Shown in pieces: positions 1 to 7,661 of a stretch of 64,000 nucleotides of DNA. Position 1 is the stretch's first letter; every line of letters starts with the position of its first letter. Source of the stretch: HyVt-477 sp965224605 (GTDB lineage Bacteria; Pseudomonadota; Gammaproteobacteria; Thiotrichales; Thiotrichaceae); contig CBDCZP010000008.1 of the NCBI GenBank assembly GCA_965224605.1, positions 310,001 through 374,000 of the forward strand. The letters are read 5' to 3'. Below the pieces are notes generated by a model. The model searched no databases. It was not told where the DNA came from and saw only the letters and a program-made list of their open reading frames with translations. The position numbers were made by a program, and so were the translations under genes.

Positions 1-1
1 C

Positions 2-538
2 AAGACGGTGGACTGGCTGTATCTAAAATCCGCCTTGATCTGGATTCTGCCAGCTAGTCTGATAGGTGTTGCGGGGCTAATCAGCCTACCTGATCGCGTG
101 ATGATTATTTTCATTTACAGCGTCACTTTGTTTTATGCTTTCACTTGGCTATTTGACAAAACGATATCCTCGCATAAGCCTTGGGTTGATCGGCTATTGT
201 TGTTTGTTGGCGGTTACGTGGCCGGAACATCGTTAACTGGAGCACCATTAATAGTCGCTGTTTTTATGCGTCATGTTGATAAGGCATATCTTCGTAATAC
301 TTTATTTGTTTTATGGTTTACTTTAGTGACCATTAAACTGACTACTTTTGTAATTTTCGAGGTGAAATTCGATGTAGTAACCGCGTTATGGCTGATACCT
401 ATTGCCGCCATTGGTCATGTTATTGGATTAAAAGCACATGCCAAGATTATTGAGAATGATAGAGTTTTTAAGCAATGGGTGGGTGGAGCTTTGTTGCTAA
501 TTAGCGCTTTTGGTTTGGCTAAAATGCTTGGGTCTTAA
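2..538 (+). CDS. TauE/SafE-family membrane permease, 3' part
   Basis: C-terminal part of a sulfite exporter TauE/SafE-type membrane protein. The reading frame is open to the left edge, so the GTG at position 8 is only a nominal start and the N-terminal half lies outside the window. About 178 codons are visible against roughly 250 for the family. Several hydrophobic helices are present, and the GTSLTGAPLIV stretch in the middle resembles the small-residue loop motif of the second half of the TauE repeat. Such proteins move sulfite, sulfoacetate or other organic anions across the inner membrane; the substrate cannot be told here. It converges on the ruv operon with no clear terminator between them. 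Confidence 0.75.
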   Translation, partial: KTVDWLYLKSALIWILPASLIGVAGLISLPDRVMIIFIYSVTLFYAFTWLFDKTISSHKPWVDRLLLFVGGYVAGTSLTGAPLIVAVFMRHVDKAYLRNTLFVLWFTLVTIKLTTFVIFEVKFDVVTALWLIPIAAIGHVIGLKAHAKIIENDRVFKQWVGGALLLISAFGLAKMLGS

Positions 539-625
539 CAATTACCAAGAATGAATGTAGGTCTGTTAATAAATACGCTCATACTTATTGTTCTTGTGGA
601 TTAATCTATTTCTTGAGCAAGTGTA

Positions 626-1084
626 TTATGGAACAAGACTACTTCTTAATACAGCAGGTATACCCACAGGTCGAAAGCGTTTGGCATCTATACACACCAA
701 GCCTATGGTCGCTTCGGTGATCAATGCTGTTTCTGATCGACTCTCAGGATCAGGTTTAAATACTTGTTGCTTGCAGGTGATAGAGGTTTTTCCTATTTCA
801 GCGATAGAAACCGTTACATTCAGAAGGTCATTAAATAATGCAGGTTTGAAGTATTCGATGTTAACGGAGCGAACTACAAAGATCATGCCATATTCATCAC
901 GTAGCTGATCTTGTTCGAAGCCTAACTCCCTTAACCATTCGGTACGCGCACGTTCCATGAACTTTAAGTAATTGGCGTAATAGACTATGCCACCCGCGTC
1001 GGTGTCTTCGTAATAAATACGAATGGGGAGAGTGTAAATATCATCTTTGTTAGATTGGTTTGCTTGATCCGTCAAATAAATCAC
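626..1084 (-). CDS. ybgC: YbgC acyl-CoA thioesterase (Tol-Pal associated)
   Basis: Hot-dog fold 4HBT thioesterase of 152 residues. The family signature YYEDTDAGG sits near residues 24-32 and carries the catalytic Asp; it is followed by IVYYANYLKFMERART, with Tyr where some members have His. YbgC hydrolyses short acyl-CoA or acyl-ACP thioesters and is normally encoded just upstream of tolQRAB-pal. Here it is the last gene of the yebC-ruvCAB run and no tol gene follows, because the next gene (TauE-like) converges on it. The ATG at 1084 overlaps the end of ruvB by 35 bases, pointing to translational coupling; an in-frame TTG nine bases downstream is an alternative start. Confidence 0.9.
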   Translation of the reverse strand: MIYLTDQANQSNKDDIYTLPIRIYYEDTDAGGIVYYANYLKFMERARTEWLRELGFEQDQLRDEYGMIFVVRSVNIEYFKPALFNDLLNVTVSIAEIGKTSITCKQQVFKPDPESRSETALITEATIGLVCIDAKRFRPVGIPAVLRSSLVP

Positions 1085-2123
1085 CTTCTACTATGCCCTT
1101 GATGTTCTGTGTATCGCCACTGTAAGTCATACCAAAATGCTCCCATGCTCGGCGTGCTGCCATTCTGCCTCTGTTGGTGCGTAGCATATAGCCTTGCTGG
1201 ATAAGAAAAGGCTCTAGTACGTCCTCGATGGTTCCGCGCTCTTCACCTATTGCTGCAGCTAAGCTGTCAACACCTACAGGGCCACCATCGAATTTTTCGA
1301 TAATGGCTAGTAACAAGCGACGATCCATGTGATCAAAGCCTAATTCATCGACATTGAGCATGTTTAATGCACTATCGGCGATGCTGCCGTCGATGTTGCC
1401 GTCGGCTTTTACTTGGGCGAAATCTCGCACTCGTCTTAACAGTCTATTGGCTATACGAGGTGTGCCTCTTGAGCGTTTGGCTATTTCTGTCGCACCTTCA
1501 TGGTCTATCGGTACATTAAGTATAGTCGCTGAGCGTTTAACGATATGCGTTAAATCTTCAACATTGTAAAACTCTAGGCGTTGGACTATGCCAAAGCGAT
1601 CTCTTAAAGGTGAGGTGAGTAAGCCTGCTCTGGTTGTCGCGCCGATTAATGTGAACGGTGGCAAATCTAGTTTAATGGAACGAGCAGCAGGACCTTCTCC
1701 AATCATGATATCCAGTTGAAAATCTTCCATTGCCGGATAAAGAATTTCCTCAACAACCGGGCTAAGACGGTGGATTTCATCAACAAACAAAACGTCATGG
1801 GGTTCCAAATTGGTAAGCAATGCCGCCAAGTCACCTGCTTTTTCTAATACAGGGCCAGAGGTTTGGCGCAGATTAGCCCCCATTTCATTAGCGATGATAT
1901 GCGAGAGTGTGGTCTTGCCTAAGCCTGGGGGGCCAAAAATGAGCACATGATCTAGCGCTTCCATTCTGCCTTTTGCCGCTTGAATAAAGATTTCCATTTG
2001 GTTGCGGACAACGGGCTGCCCGATATAATCTTCTAGTGTCCTTGGGCGAATGTGTTCTTCACTGAATAACTCTTCTGTTGAGGTTTCTGCACTAATGATC
2101 CGTTCATTTTCCATCATGTACAT
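1050..2123 (-). CDS. ruvB: Holliday junction branch migration helicase RuvB
   Basis: AAA+ ATPase that drives branch migration of Holliday junctions with RuvA. The 357 residues match the family length. Walker A (GPPGLGKTT) lies near residues 64-72, Walker B (DEIH) near 115-118, and the sensor segment GATTRAG is followed by LLTSPLRDRFG. The C-terminal winged helix contains the typical GGPVGVDSLAAAIGEE. ATG at 2123 is taken as the start; ATGs two or three codons later are alternatives. It begins three bases after the ruvA stop, so the ruvC-ruvA-ruvB genes are tightly coupled. Confidence 0.97.
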   Translation of the reverse strand: MYMMENERIISAETSTEELFSEEHIRPRTLEDYIGQPVVRNQMEIFIQAAKGRMEALDHVLIFGPPGLGKTTLSHIIANEMGANLRQTSGPVLEKAGDLAALLTNLEPHDVLFVDEIHRLSPVVEEILYPAMEDFQLDIMIGEGPAARSIKLDLPPFTLIGATTRAGLLTSPLRDRFGIVQRLEFYNVEDLTHIVKRSATILNVPIDHEGATEIAKRSRGTPRIANRLLRRVRDFAQVKADGNIDGSIADSALNMLNVDELGFDHMDRRLLLAIIEKFDGGPVGVDSLAAAIGEERGTIEDVLEPFLIQQGYMLRTNRGRMAARRAWEHFGMTYSGDTQNIKGIVEGDLFDGSSKPI

Positions 2124-2126
2124 CCA

Positions 2127-2729
2127 TTAGATTAAGCTCGCTTTTAAGGCTTCGCGAATGAGCTGCTCTACGGTTAAACTTTCATCGGCTACCGTTGTTA
2201 TCATGCGACTGGCTTGGGCCGGCTTATAACCTAATGCGACTAAGGCATTAACGGCCTCTTCTTCTTTGCCTCTGCTGGTAGGTTGAAGTGCTTGAGACGA
2301 CGATCCTGCATTCGGCTCTGCAGGTACTTCAGCCAGTTTATCACGCATTTCTATAATCAGTCTTTCGGCTGTTTTCTTGCCGACACCGGGGAGTTTGCAT
2401 AAACCGGTCACATCACCCGTATGAATATATCGGGAGAATTCCGTAACCGTCATGCCTGAAACTATAGCCAGTGCCATCTTCGGCCCAACTCCGTTTACTT
2501 TTAGCAGTGTTCGGAACAGGCTGCGCTCAGTGAGCGAGCTAAACGCATAGAGCGTTTGTGCATCTTCCCTGACGATAAAATGGGTAAACAAAGTGGTTTC
2601 AGTATCTACTTCGGGCAATTCACCAAAGGTGGTCATGGAGGCTTGTAGCTCATAGCCCACACCGTTTACATCAAGCATGAGTTCGGGGGGCTGTTTGTAG
2701 ACGATAGTACCGCGCAATCTGCCGATCAT
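2127..2729 (-). CDS. ruvA: Holliday junction binding protein RuvA
   Basis: DNA-binding subunit of the RuvAB branch-migration complex, 200 residues. It starts with MIGRLRGTIV as in most RuvA proteins. Helix-hairpin-helix motifs are visible as VNGVGPKMALAI (near residue 80) and LPGVGKKTAERLI (near 115). The C-terminal RuvB-contact domain follows after an acidic, flexible linker and includes the typical ALVALGYKPAQA. The start codon overlaps the ruvC stop in a TAATG arrangement, so translation is probably coupled. Confidence 0.97.
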   Translation of the reverse strand: MIGRLRGTIVYKQPPELMLDVNGVGYELQASMTTFGELPEVDTETTLFTHFIVREDAQTLYAFSSLTERSLFRTLLKVNGVGPKMALAIVSGMTVTEFSRYIHTGDVTGLCKLPGVGKKTAERLIIEMRDKLAEVPAEPNAGSSSQALQPTSRGKEEEAVNALVALGYKPAQASRMITTVADESLTVEQLIREALKASLI

Positions 2730-3241
2730 TAGAATTTTTTTCCTGCTTGTTGTAATTTGTTATGGAAAGCGGAGGTATGCGCATGACACAGCGCGATACC
2801 CAAGGCATCTGCCTGATCTTCTTGCAAATCAGTGTGGATATTTAGCAGTATTTTGGTCATGTGTTGTACTTGTGTTTTATCCGCACTGCCTTTACCAACG
2901 ATCGCTTGTTTTACTTCTCTGGGCGTATATTCAGCAACAGTTAGTTGTTGGACGACACCGGCACAGATCGCTGCACCTCTAGCTTGTCCTAATTTCAAAG
3001 CCGAAGATGGGTTCTTAGAAACAAAGACGCTTTCAATAGCCATTTCGCTAGGCGAATAATCCCGAATTAAGGCAGCCAGTTCAGTATAGATCAGTCCCAA
3101 TCGCTCAGGGAAATTCTTGTTCCCCAACTTGATGCAACCGCTATGAATATGCTTACTATGCTGTCCGTCACTATCAATCAGAGCAAAACCAGTGAATCGA
3201 GAACCGGGGTCGATACCCAATATTCTAGTTTTGGTTTTCAT
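2729..3241 (-). CDS. ruvC: Holliday junction endonuclease RuvC
   Basis: Resolvase that cuts Holliday junctions symmetrically, 170 residues. RNase H-fold acidic residues are visible: Asp in ILGIDPGSRFTGFA near residue 10, Glu in AIESVFV near 69, and the C-terminal Asp pair in the QEDQADALGIALCHAH region. The KNPSSALKLGQARG loop is also typical. It follows yebC after 17 bases and precedes ruvA with a one-base overlap, in the classical gammaproteobacterial order. Confidence 0.97.
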   Translation of the reverse strand: MKTKTRILGIDPGSRFTGFALIDSDGQHSKHIHSGCIKLGNKNFPERLGLIYTELAALIRDYSPSEMAIESVFVSKNPSSALKLGQARGAAICAGVVQQLTVAEYTPREVKQAIVGKGSADKTQVQHMTKILLNIHTDLQEDQADALGIALCHAHTSAFHNKLQQAGKKF

Positions 3242-3258
3242 TCCGGTCTTTACGTTCG

Positions 3259-4008
3259 TTATAGCATCCTCTCCATGACTTCATCGGGAATGTCTGCGTT
3301 AGAATAAACCTCCTGAACATCGTCCAGTTCTTCTAGCACATCGACCAAGCGAATGAGCTTTTCAGCCGTGCTTACATCCAATGGGCTTAGGGTGTCGGCA
3401 CGCATGGTAACTTCACCGTCTTCGATATTAAAACCCGCTTCTTTCAATGCCGTGCTAACGGTTACGAATTCTTCTGGTGCACAAAACACTTCAATACTTC
3501 CGTCATTATCAGTGACCACATCATCAGCGCCGGCTTCTAAAGCTGCTTCCATCAGGCTATCTTCATCGGTTCCCGCAGGAAACGGCAGAACACCCACTTC
3601 ATTAAACATGTAAGAAACAGAGCCATCCGTACCTAAGTTACCACCTGCTTTGGTAAAGGCGTGGCGCACTTCCCCCACCGTACGGTTTTTATTGTCTGTC
3701 ATGGTATCTACCATCACAGCTACTCCACCAGGGCCATAACCTTCATAGCGCATCTCATCGTAATTGGCACCTTCTAGTTCACCCGCGCCACGCTTTGCAG
3801 CACGCTCTATAGTGTCTTTAGGCATATTAGAACCAAGCGCCTTATCCACAGCAAGACGTAATCTAGGATGAGTATTGGGATCGGAAGTTGCGCCTTCACG
3901 TGCAGCCACCGTAATTTCTCGAATGATTTTCGTCCAAACTTTGGCACGTTTTTTATCATTCGCTGCTTTTTTATGCTTTATATTTGCCCATTTACTATGT
4001 CCAGCCAT
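3259..4008 (-). CDS. yebC: YebC/PmpR (TACO1) family protein
   Basis: First gene of the ruv operon, 249 residues, the usual length for YebC. It begins MAGHSKWANIKHKKAANDKKRAK, the near-universal YebC start, and contains the YEGYGPGGVAVMV segment of the second domain. Members have been described as DNA-binding regulators and, for the TACO1 type, as factors easing translation of difficult peptides. The ATG at 4008 has an AGAAGGAAAC ribosome site in front. Its linkage to ruvC is conserved in many gammaproteobacteria. Confidence 0.95.
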   Translation of the reverse strand: MAGHSKWANIKHKKAANDKKRAKVWTKIIREITVAAREGATSDPNTHPRLRLAVDKALGSNMPKDTIERAAKRGAGELEGANYDEMRYEGYGPGGVAVMVDTMTDNKNRTVGEVRHAFTKAGGNLGTDGSVSYMFNEVGVLPFPAGTDEDSLMEAALEAGADDVVTDNDGSIEVFCAPEEFVTVSTALKEAGFNIEDGEVTMRADTLSPLDVSTAEKLIRLVDVLEELDDVQEVYSNADIPDEVMERML

Positions 4009-4378
4009 GTTTCCTTCTCTAGTTGGTTTTATTAAAAAAGTTCGGTCTAGATATTATCACAAAATGAGTTTAGTGATATGTACAACTAACTCAGCACAGA
4101 GCTTACAGTGAGCTGTTTTCCTACATAATGGATTTTCTGGATGGGCGGTGACATCCTAAGCTAGAGAAACAAATAATAATGGGATCCGCATGGAAATCAC
4201 ACATGATTATAAGGATTCCCGATAATATTGTTTTGTGGGACTTCAAACTTGATACTAAGCCTCCAAAGCTCGAACATCGTAGATCTATCAGTGACAAGAT
4301 AGCAGTATCTAGTAGCCCCTGATAAAGTAGTTAGCTGCTCAAACCATCCCTCCATTTATGTAACTAATATTCAGTACC
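4009..4378. other. Intergenic region upstream of yebC and the first toxin-antitoxin pair
   Basis: About 370 bases without a convincing ORF. It must hold the yebC promoter near its left end, though I see no clean -35/-10 pair there. The sequence is AT-rich and marks the left boundary of the toxin-antitoxin islet. Confidence 0.5.
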
Positions 4379-4407
4379 TTGACAATCATCTCAAAGACAA
4401 ATAATAT
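4379..4407 (+). promoter_or_regulatory. Strong sigma-70 promoter of the Phd/PIN toxin-antitoxin operon
   Basis: A consensus -35 TTGACA (4379-4384) is separated by exactly 17 bases from TAATAT (4402-4407), 35 bases upstream of the antitoxin ATG. Just downstream is CTAGTCAGTCTAG, a short repeated motif that could be the autoregulatory operator expected for such modules. A GAGGTGAG ribosome site follows at 4433-4440. Confidence 0.75.
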
Positions 4408-4442
4408 CTAGTCAGTCTAGTTTATATATGTTGAGGTGAGTT

Positions 4443-4697
4443 ATGAACGATAATACGTGGCAACTACAAGATGCAAAAAGCAAATTTAGCCAATTAGTTG
4501 AGAGTGCAATGCATAACGTGCCTCAATTTGTAACGAAGCACGGGCATAATGCCGTAGTTGTTCTCTCATTCGAAGAATACAAAAAAATAATTAAACCAAA
4601 AAATAATTTGGTTACCTTCTTAAGAAACTCTCCTTTAGTAGATATTGATTTAGATACAACAAGAAACAAAGATTTACCAAGAGAAATCGAATTTTGA
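4443..4697 (+). CDS. Phd/YefM-family antitoxin
   Basis: Short (84 residues) antitoxin of the Phd/YefM type. The N-terminal half, WQLQDAKSKFSQLVESA followed by PQFVTKHGHNAVVVLSFEEY, is the typical DNA-binding fold. The C-terminal tail is charged and would wrap the toxin. It has a near-consensus promoter and ribosome site and overlaps the PIN toxin by four bases. In this family the antitoxin usually represses its own promoter, alone and with the toxin; that is family knowledge, not shown here. Confidence 0.9.
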   Translation: MNDNTWQLQDAKSKFSQLVESAMHNVPQFVTKHGHNAVVVLSFEEYKKIIKPKNNLVTFLRNSPLVDIDLDTTRNKDLPREIEF

Positions 4698-5119
4698 AAT
4701 TTCTCTTGGACACTTGTGTAATATCTGAAATCATCAAGAAAAAACCGAATGAGAACGTTGTCTCATGGCTACAAGCACAAGATGAAACAACGTTGTATCT
4801 TAGTGTGCTGACATTTGGCGAAATACAAAAAGGTATTGAAAAAGCTCCTGATGAAATACGGAAAAGAAAACTAGAGTTATGGGTTGAAGAAGATCTGAAA
4901 AAGAGATTTGAAGGTAGAATTATTCCATTCGATTTAAAAGTTGCTACTAAATGGGGTTCTATTCAAGGTATTGCAGAGAAAGCTGGAAAACCAATGACAG
5001 CTATTGATGGGCTAATTGCTGTGTCAGGTCTTTTCTATAACTGCACTGTGGTCACTAGAAACATATCAGATATGGAACAAAGCTCAGCTGCGTTGTTAAA
5101 CCCTTGGGAATATCAATGA
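4694..5119 (+). CDS. PIN-domain ribonuclease toxin (VapC/FitB-like)
   Basis: PIN-domain protein of 141 residues. The acidic metal-binding residues are all present: Asp6 in LLDTCVISEI, Glu43 in FGEIQKGIE, Asp105 in MTAIDGLIA and Asp126 near the end in TRNISDME. Such toxins cut RNA, often tRNA, when freed from the antitoxin. The start is an unusual TTG inside a TTGA overlap with the antitoxin stop, so toxin translation should depend on antitoxin translation. The sequence most resembles FitB-type partners of Phd/YefM antitoxins. Confidence 0.9.
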   Translation: MKFLLDTCVISEIIKKKPNENVVSWLQAQDETTLYLSVLTFGEIQKGIEKAPDEIRKRKLELWVEEDLKKRFEGRIIPFDLKVATKWGSIQGIAEKAGKPMTAIDGLIAVSGLFYNCTVVTRNISDMEQSSAALLNPWEYQ

Positions 5120-5194
5120 TTATTTCAGAGGCGTATAACGACATACAAATAAACAATCTTCTATCATGTTCAAATCTAGTATGGACTCAAATAA

Positions 5195-5374
5195 AGCAGA
5201 AAAATACACATACATTGTGCAGCTAACTACAGGGCTTCCGCTTTCCATGCTCTTTACGCACAGAAAAATAATGGCTGGTCTAAGAGTAAACTAAGTGAAT
5301 TCATTGGCTCAATATGGGAAATATCTGAACATCCTGTTTGGGAGAAGTTTGTATCTGATATTTCAAATACTTAA
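5195..5374 (+). pseudogene. Possible ORF remnant between two toxin-antitoxin pairs
   Basis: A 59-codon open stretch with no ATG, ending in TAA at 5372. Its conceptual product reads plausibly as protein (RASAFHALYAQKNNGW, then SIWEISEHPVWEKF) with good amphipathic character, so it looks like the tail of a decayed gene rather than random sequence. The family is not recognised. The rest of 5120-5558 contains nothing else I can assign. It may be debris of the mobile segment that carries the flanking modules. Confidence 0.3.
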
Positions 5375-5558
5375 TAGTGTATATTCTTTAAGAGTTTGAA
5401 TATAAAAAACAGCTTCCAAGTAAATTCGAGAGGGACTTGTACTTAACATGAAGGTAAAAGATAGATTAAGTTAAAATGGTTAAAAATTAAACTTGATCCA
5501 TATAGTTATCCTGATCATAATATATGTTCTTACTGCCAATCTTACCAAGGTATAAAAT

Positions 5559-5816
5559 ATGTTAGCCGCTACAGTAAAGCTATCAAGCAAGGGACAAGTT
5601 GTAATACCAAAAGATGTACGTGATTCACTCCATTGGGGCGTTGGTGTAGAGCTAGTTTTATTAAAAACAGAATATGGTGTTATGTTGCAGACAAAACCAC
5701 TTAAAGAAAAGCTACAATCAGCAAAATCTCTAAGAGGTTTCTTGCAGCATAAAGGTAAAGTAGTTTCAACAAAGCAACTATGTAAACCAGTAGAGTATAC
5801 TAATGATAGCATTTGA
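5559..5816 (+). CDS. AbrB/MazE-type antitoxin
   Basis: Swapped-hairpin (SpoVT/AbrB) DNA-binding antitoxin of 85 residues. The diagnostic VKLSSKGQVVIPKDVRDSL stretch occupies residues 6-24. The C-terminal half, rich in Lys and Ser, is the expected toxin-binding tail. It overlaps the downstream PIN toxin gene by 14 bases. An AAGG stands just before the ATG. Together with the following gene it forms a VapBC-type module. Confidence 0.9.
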   Translation: MLAATVKLSSKGQVVIPKDVRDSLHWGVGVELVLLKTEYGVMLQTKPLKEKLQSAKSLRGFLQHKGKVVSTKQLCKPVEYTNDSI

Positions 5817-6192
5817 TACAAATTTACTGGTACGTCTCGCTGTGAATGATGACGAAGAGCAAGCAGAAATTGCTGAGCAACTACTCAACTTAAATGAGGT
5901 CTTTGTTTCTCGAACTGTCCTTTTAGAAACGGAATGGGTACTACGTTCCGTATATAAAAATTCACGTTCTGAAATTGCCAATTACTTTGAAAGTACATTA
6001 GTAACTAAAAACTTGATTATGGAAAATGCAGTTGAAATTACTTATGCTCTTGAGTGGTATAAACTTGGTGCTGATTTTGCAGATGCGATACATCTATGTA
6101 TTTGTGGAGAAAGTATATTTCAAACGTTTGATACAGAGTTCTGTAAAGCTGCTCATAAATTACAAATCACTCCAGACTTTAGAATACTGTAA
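5803..6192 (+). CDS. VapC-type PIN-domain toxin
   Basis: PIN-domain ribonuclease toxin, 129 residues. Acidic residues are Asp5 (MIAFDTNLLVRL), Glu42 or Glu44 (LLETEWVLRS), Asp94 (DFADAIHL) and Asp110 (QTFDTEF). The LLETEWVLRS and DFADAIHL segments are typical of VapC proteins paired with AbrB-type antitoxins. It starts inside the antitoxin gene. It is the second, unrelated PIN module within 1.1 kb, which together make a toxin-antitoxin islet. Confidence 0.9.
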   Translation: MIAFDTNLLVRLAVNDDEEQAEIAEQLLNLNEVFVSRTVLLETEWVLRSVYKNSRSEIANYFESTLVTKNLIMENAVEITYALEWYKLGADFADAIHLCICGESIFQTFDTEFCKAAHKLQITPDFRIL

Positions 6193-6395
6193 GTTCTTAT
6201 TTTTCATTGAATTCATTATAATATCAAAGAAATAGAATAACAAATAAATTAGAGGGGGACTTTTTTACTCAGCGGTCGAATTGAGTTTAGCAAATTCTAG
6301 AAGTTTATCGTAGAGTCACCTTCAGTTCTGATGTTCCCCACAAAAGAATGGTTACTTCTGATAGTAGGCATGCTCTATAATCTCCCTTTTAAAGT
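6193..6395 (+). promoter_or_regulatory. Intergenic region with probable promoter for the pseudouridine synthase
   Basis: A TATAAT (6376-6381) with TTACTT (6352-6357) 18 bases upstream makes a reasonable sigma-70 promoter directly before the pseudouridine synthase start. No clear Shine-Dalgarno sequence separates it from the ATG at 6396, so the mRNA may be nearly leaderless. Confidence 0.5.
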
Positions 6396-6989
6396 ATGAA
6401 AAAATACTTAATGAATAGAACAACGAATGATTCAAAAACACTGTTGGCTCTCAATAAACCTAAGGGCTATGTGGTCACACGGTCTGACGAACTGGGACGA
6501 AAAACAGTCTATGATCTTTTCCCCGATTGGGTTTTTCATGATGGATGGATGCCCATCGGACGCCTTGACCTAGAATCTAAGGGTCTTCTATTATTCACAA
6601 CCAACGGCAAAATCGGTGACGCGCTGACCAAACCAGGGAATTGCATTAAGGTATACGAGATTTGGGTCAGGGGTCATGTAACAGACGAACATATTGCAGC
6701 GACTAAGAGAGGTGTGGAAAGTACCGTCGGTCTACTGAAAGCGATTAGCGTGGAAAAAAAAGGCGTAGGCGGCGCGAAAACAAAACTTAGAGTAGAAATT
6801 GACGAGGGAAAGAATCGGCATATTCGCCGGCTTTTTGGGGCGCTAAAAGACCCAAAATTTGGGACACCCTTAAAAGTCTTAAAATTAAAACGAATCAGTA
6901 TTGGCAGTTTTAAACTTGACCTTGAAGTCGGTAAGTGGCGTTACCTTTCATTGGATGAAGAGAGTAGGCTAATTAAAACTCTTGATTAA
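6396..6989 (+). CDS. RsuA/RluE-family pseudouridine synthase
   Basis: Enzyme converting uridine to pseudouridine in rRNA. The 197 residues lack an N-terminal S4 domain, as in RluE, which modifies 23S rRNA. The catalytic Asp lies in GRLDLESKGLLLFTTNG near residue 57, and the C-terminal signature appears as IDEGKNRHIRRLFGAL. The start MNKPKGY-type motif appears here as LNKPKGYVVT. The target position cannot be read from sequence. It stands alone between the toxin-antitoxin islet and a 670-base gap, so it may be part of the acquired segment. Confidence 0.8.
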   Translation: MKKYLMNRTTNDSKTLLALNKPKGYVVTRSDELGRKTVYDLFPDWVFHDGWMPIGRLDLESKGLLLFTTNGKIGDALTKPGNCIKVYEIWVRGHVTDEHIAATKRGVESTVGLLKAISVEKKGVGGAKTKLRVEIDEGKNRHIRRLFGALKDPKFGTPLKVLKLKRISIGSFKLDLEVGKWRYLSLDEESRLIKTLD

Positions 6990-7661
6990 TACGAAGGGCA
7001 TCTTTTACTTTGATGTGGTTTTTTATATAAGTTCGAATATCAATTGAGCAAAGAAGAAATACTTAAACGTAAGCAAAAGATGAGGCTGGAATTATTGTTT
7101 TTTGCGTTGCTCCAAGAAATATTGCTCAATAGCATTTATGAAATTAAGAATTAACTTTAGAAAAACACTTTCTTTTTTTCACTACTCAGCATCACTATTA
7201 GTCGTTTATGCTTGATATATTTGTTACTAAAGAAATTTGGGCTAATACCTCCCATTATGCAATAACTGCTTAATAATTAATCTAAAAAATAAATTCTAGA
7301 GGCGTTATATGAGAGTAGCATTATTTTGAGGTTTCATCCCATATAGGCAGTATTCCCGTACCCCTTTGATGGTTAAGTAGGTAGCCCACAGATGTGGATA
7401 TTGATTGTTCCAGTTCAAACAGGTGCAAGTGTCAAGTTACAGCTATGTAACTAAAATAAGTCCAGTTTTAGGAAGTGCAAGATTTAAGAGAGTGCACACT
7501 ATTCTTAAATTTTTCTGACCCCTTAAGTTTTCCTTATAAACTTTTTGGAAATACTTTTTGAGAAAATAGGGTTTGATTGATTAGTTACCCCATTTAATGC
7601 AGAAAAGTGATACTATCGCGCGCATAGTAATAAAATAGTTGCAGAGGCAAGGAAAGCTATT
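6990..7661. other. Gene-free region upstream of pcnB
   Basis: About 670 AT-rich bases with no supported ORF. It contains an 8-bp inverted repeat (ATTTAAGA 7482-7489 with TCTTAAAT 7503-7510) followed by TTTT. Directly after this is CTGACCCCTTAAG, the complement of a GGGGTCAG motif that also occurs beside the transposase near 34.2 kb. I looked here for the CrcZ-type RNA that precedes pcnB in Pseudomonas and saw no sigma-54 promoter. Confidence 0.5.

Noticed and set aside
588..908. Plus-strand ORF of 106 codons opposite ybgC
   Set aside because: Lies entirely against ybgC, whose thioesterase motif is clear; no ribosome site or family.
6990..7661. CrcZ-like RNA upstream of pcnB as in Pseudomonas
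   Set aside because: No -24/-12 promoter and no clear A-rich motif series or terminator; the candidate RNA is at 18.9 kb instead.
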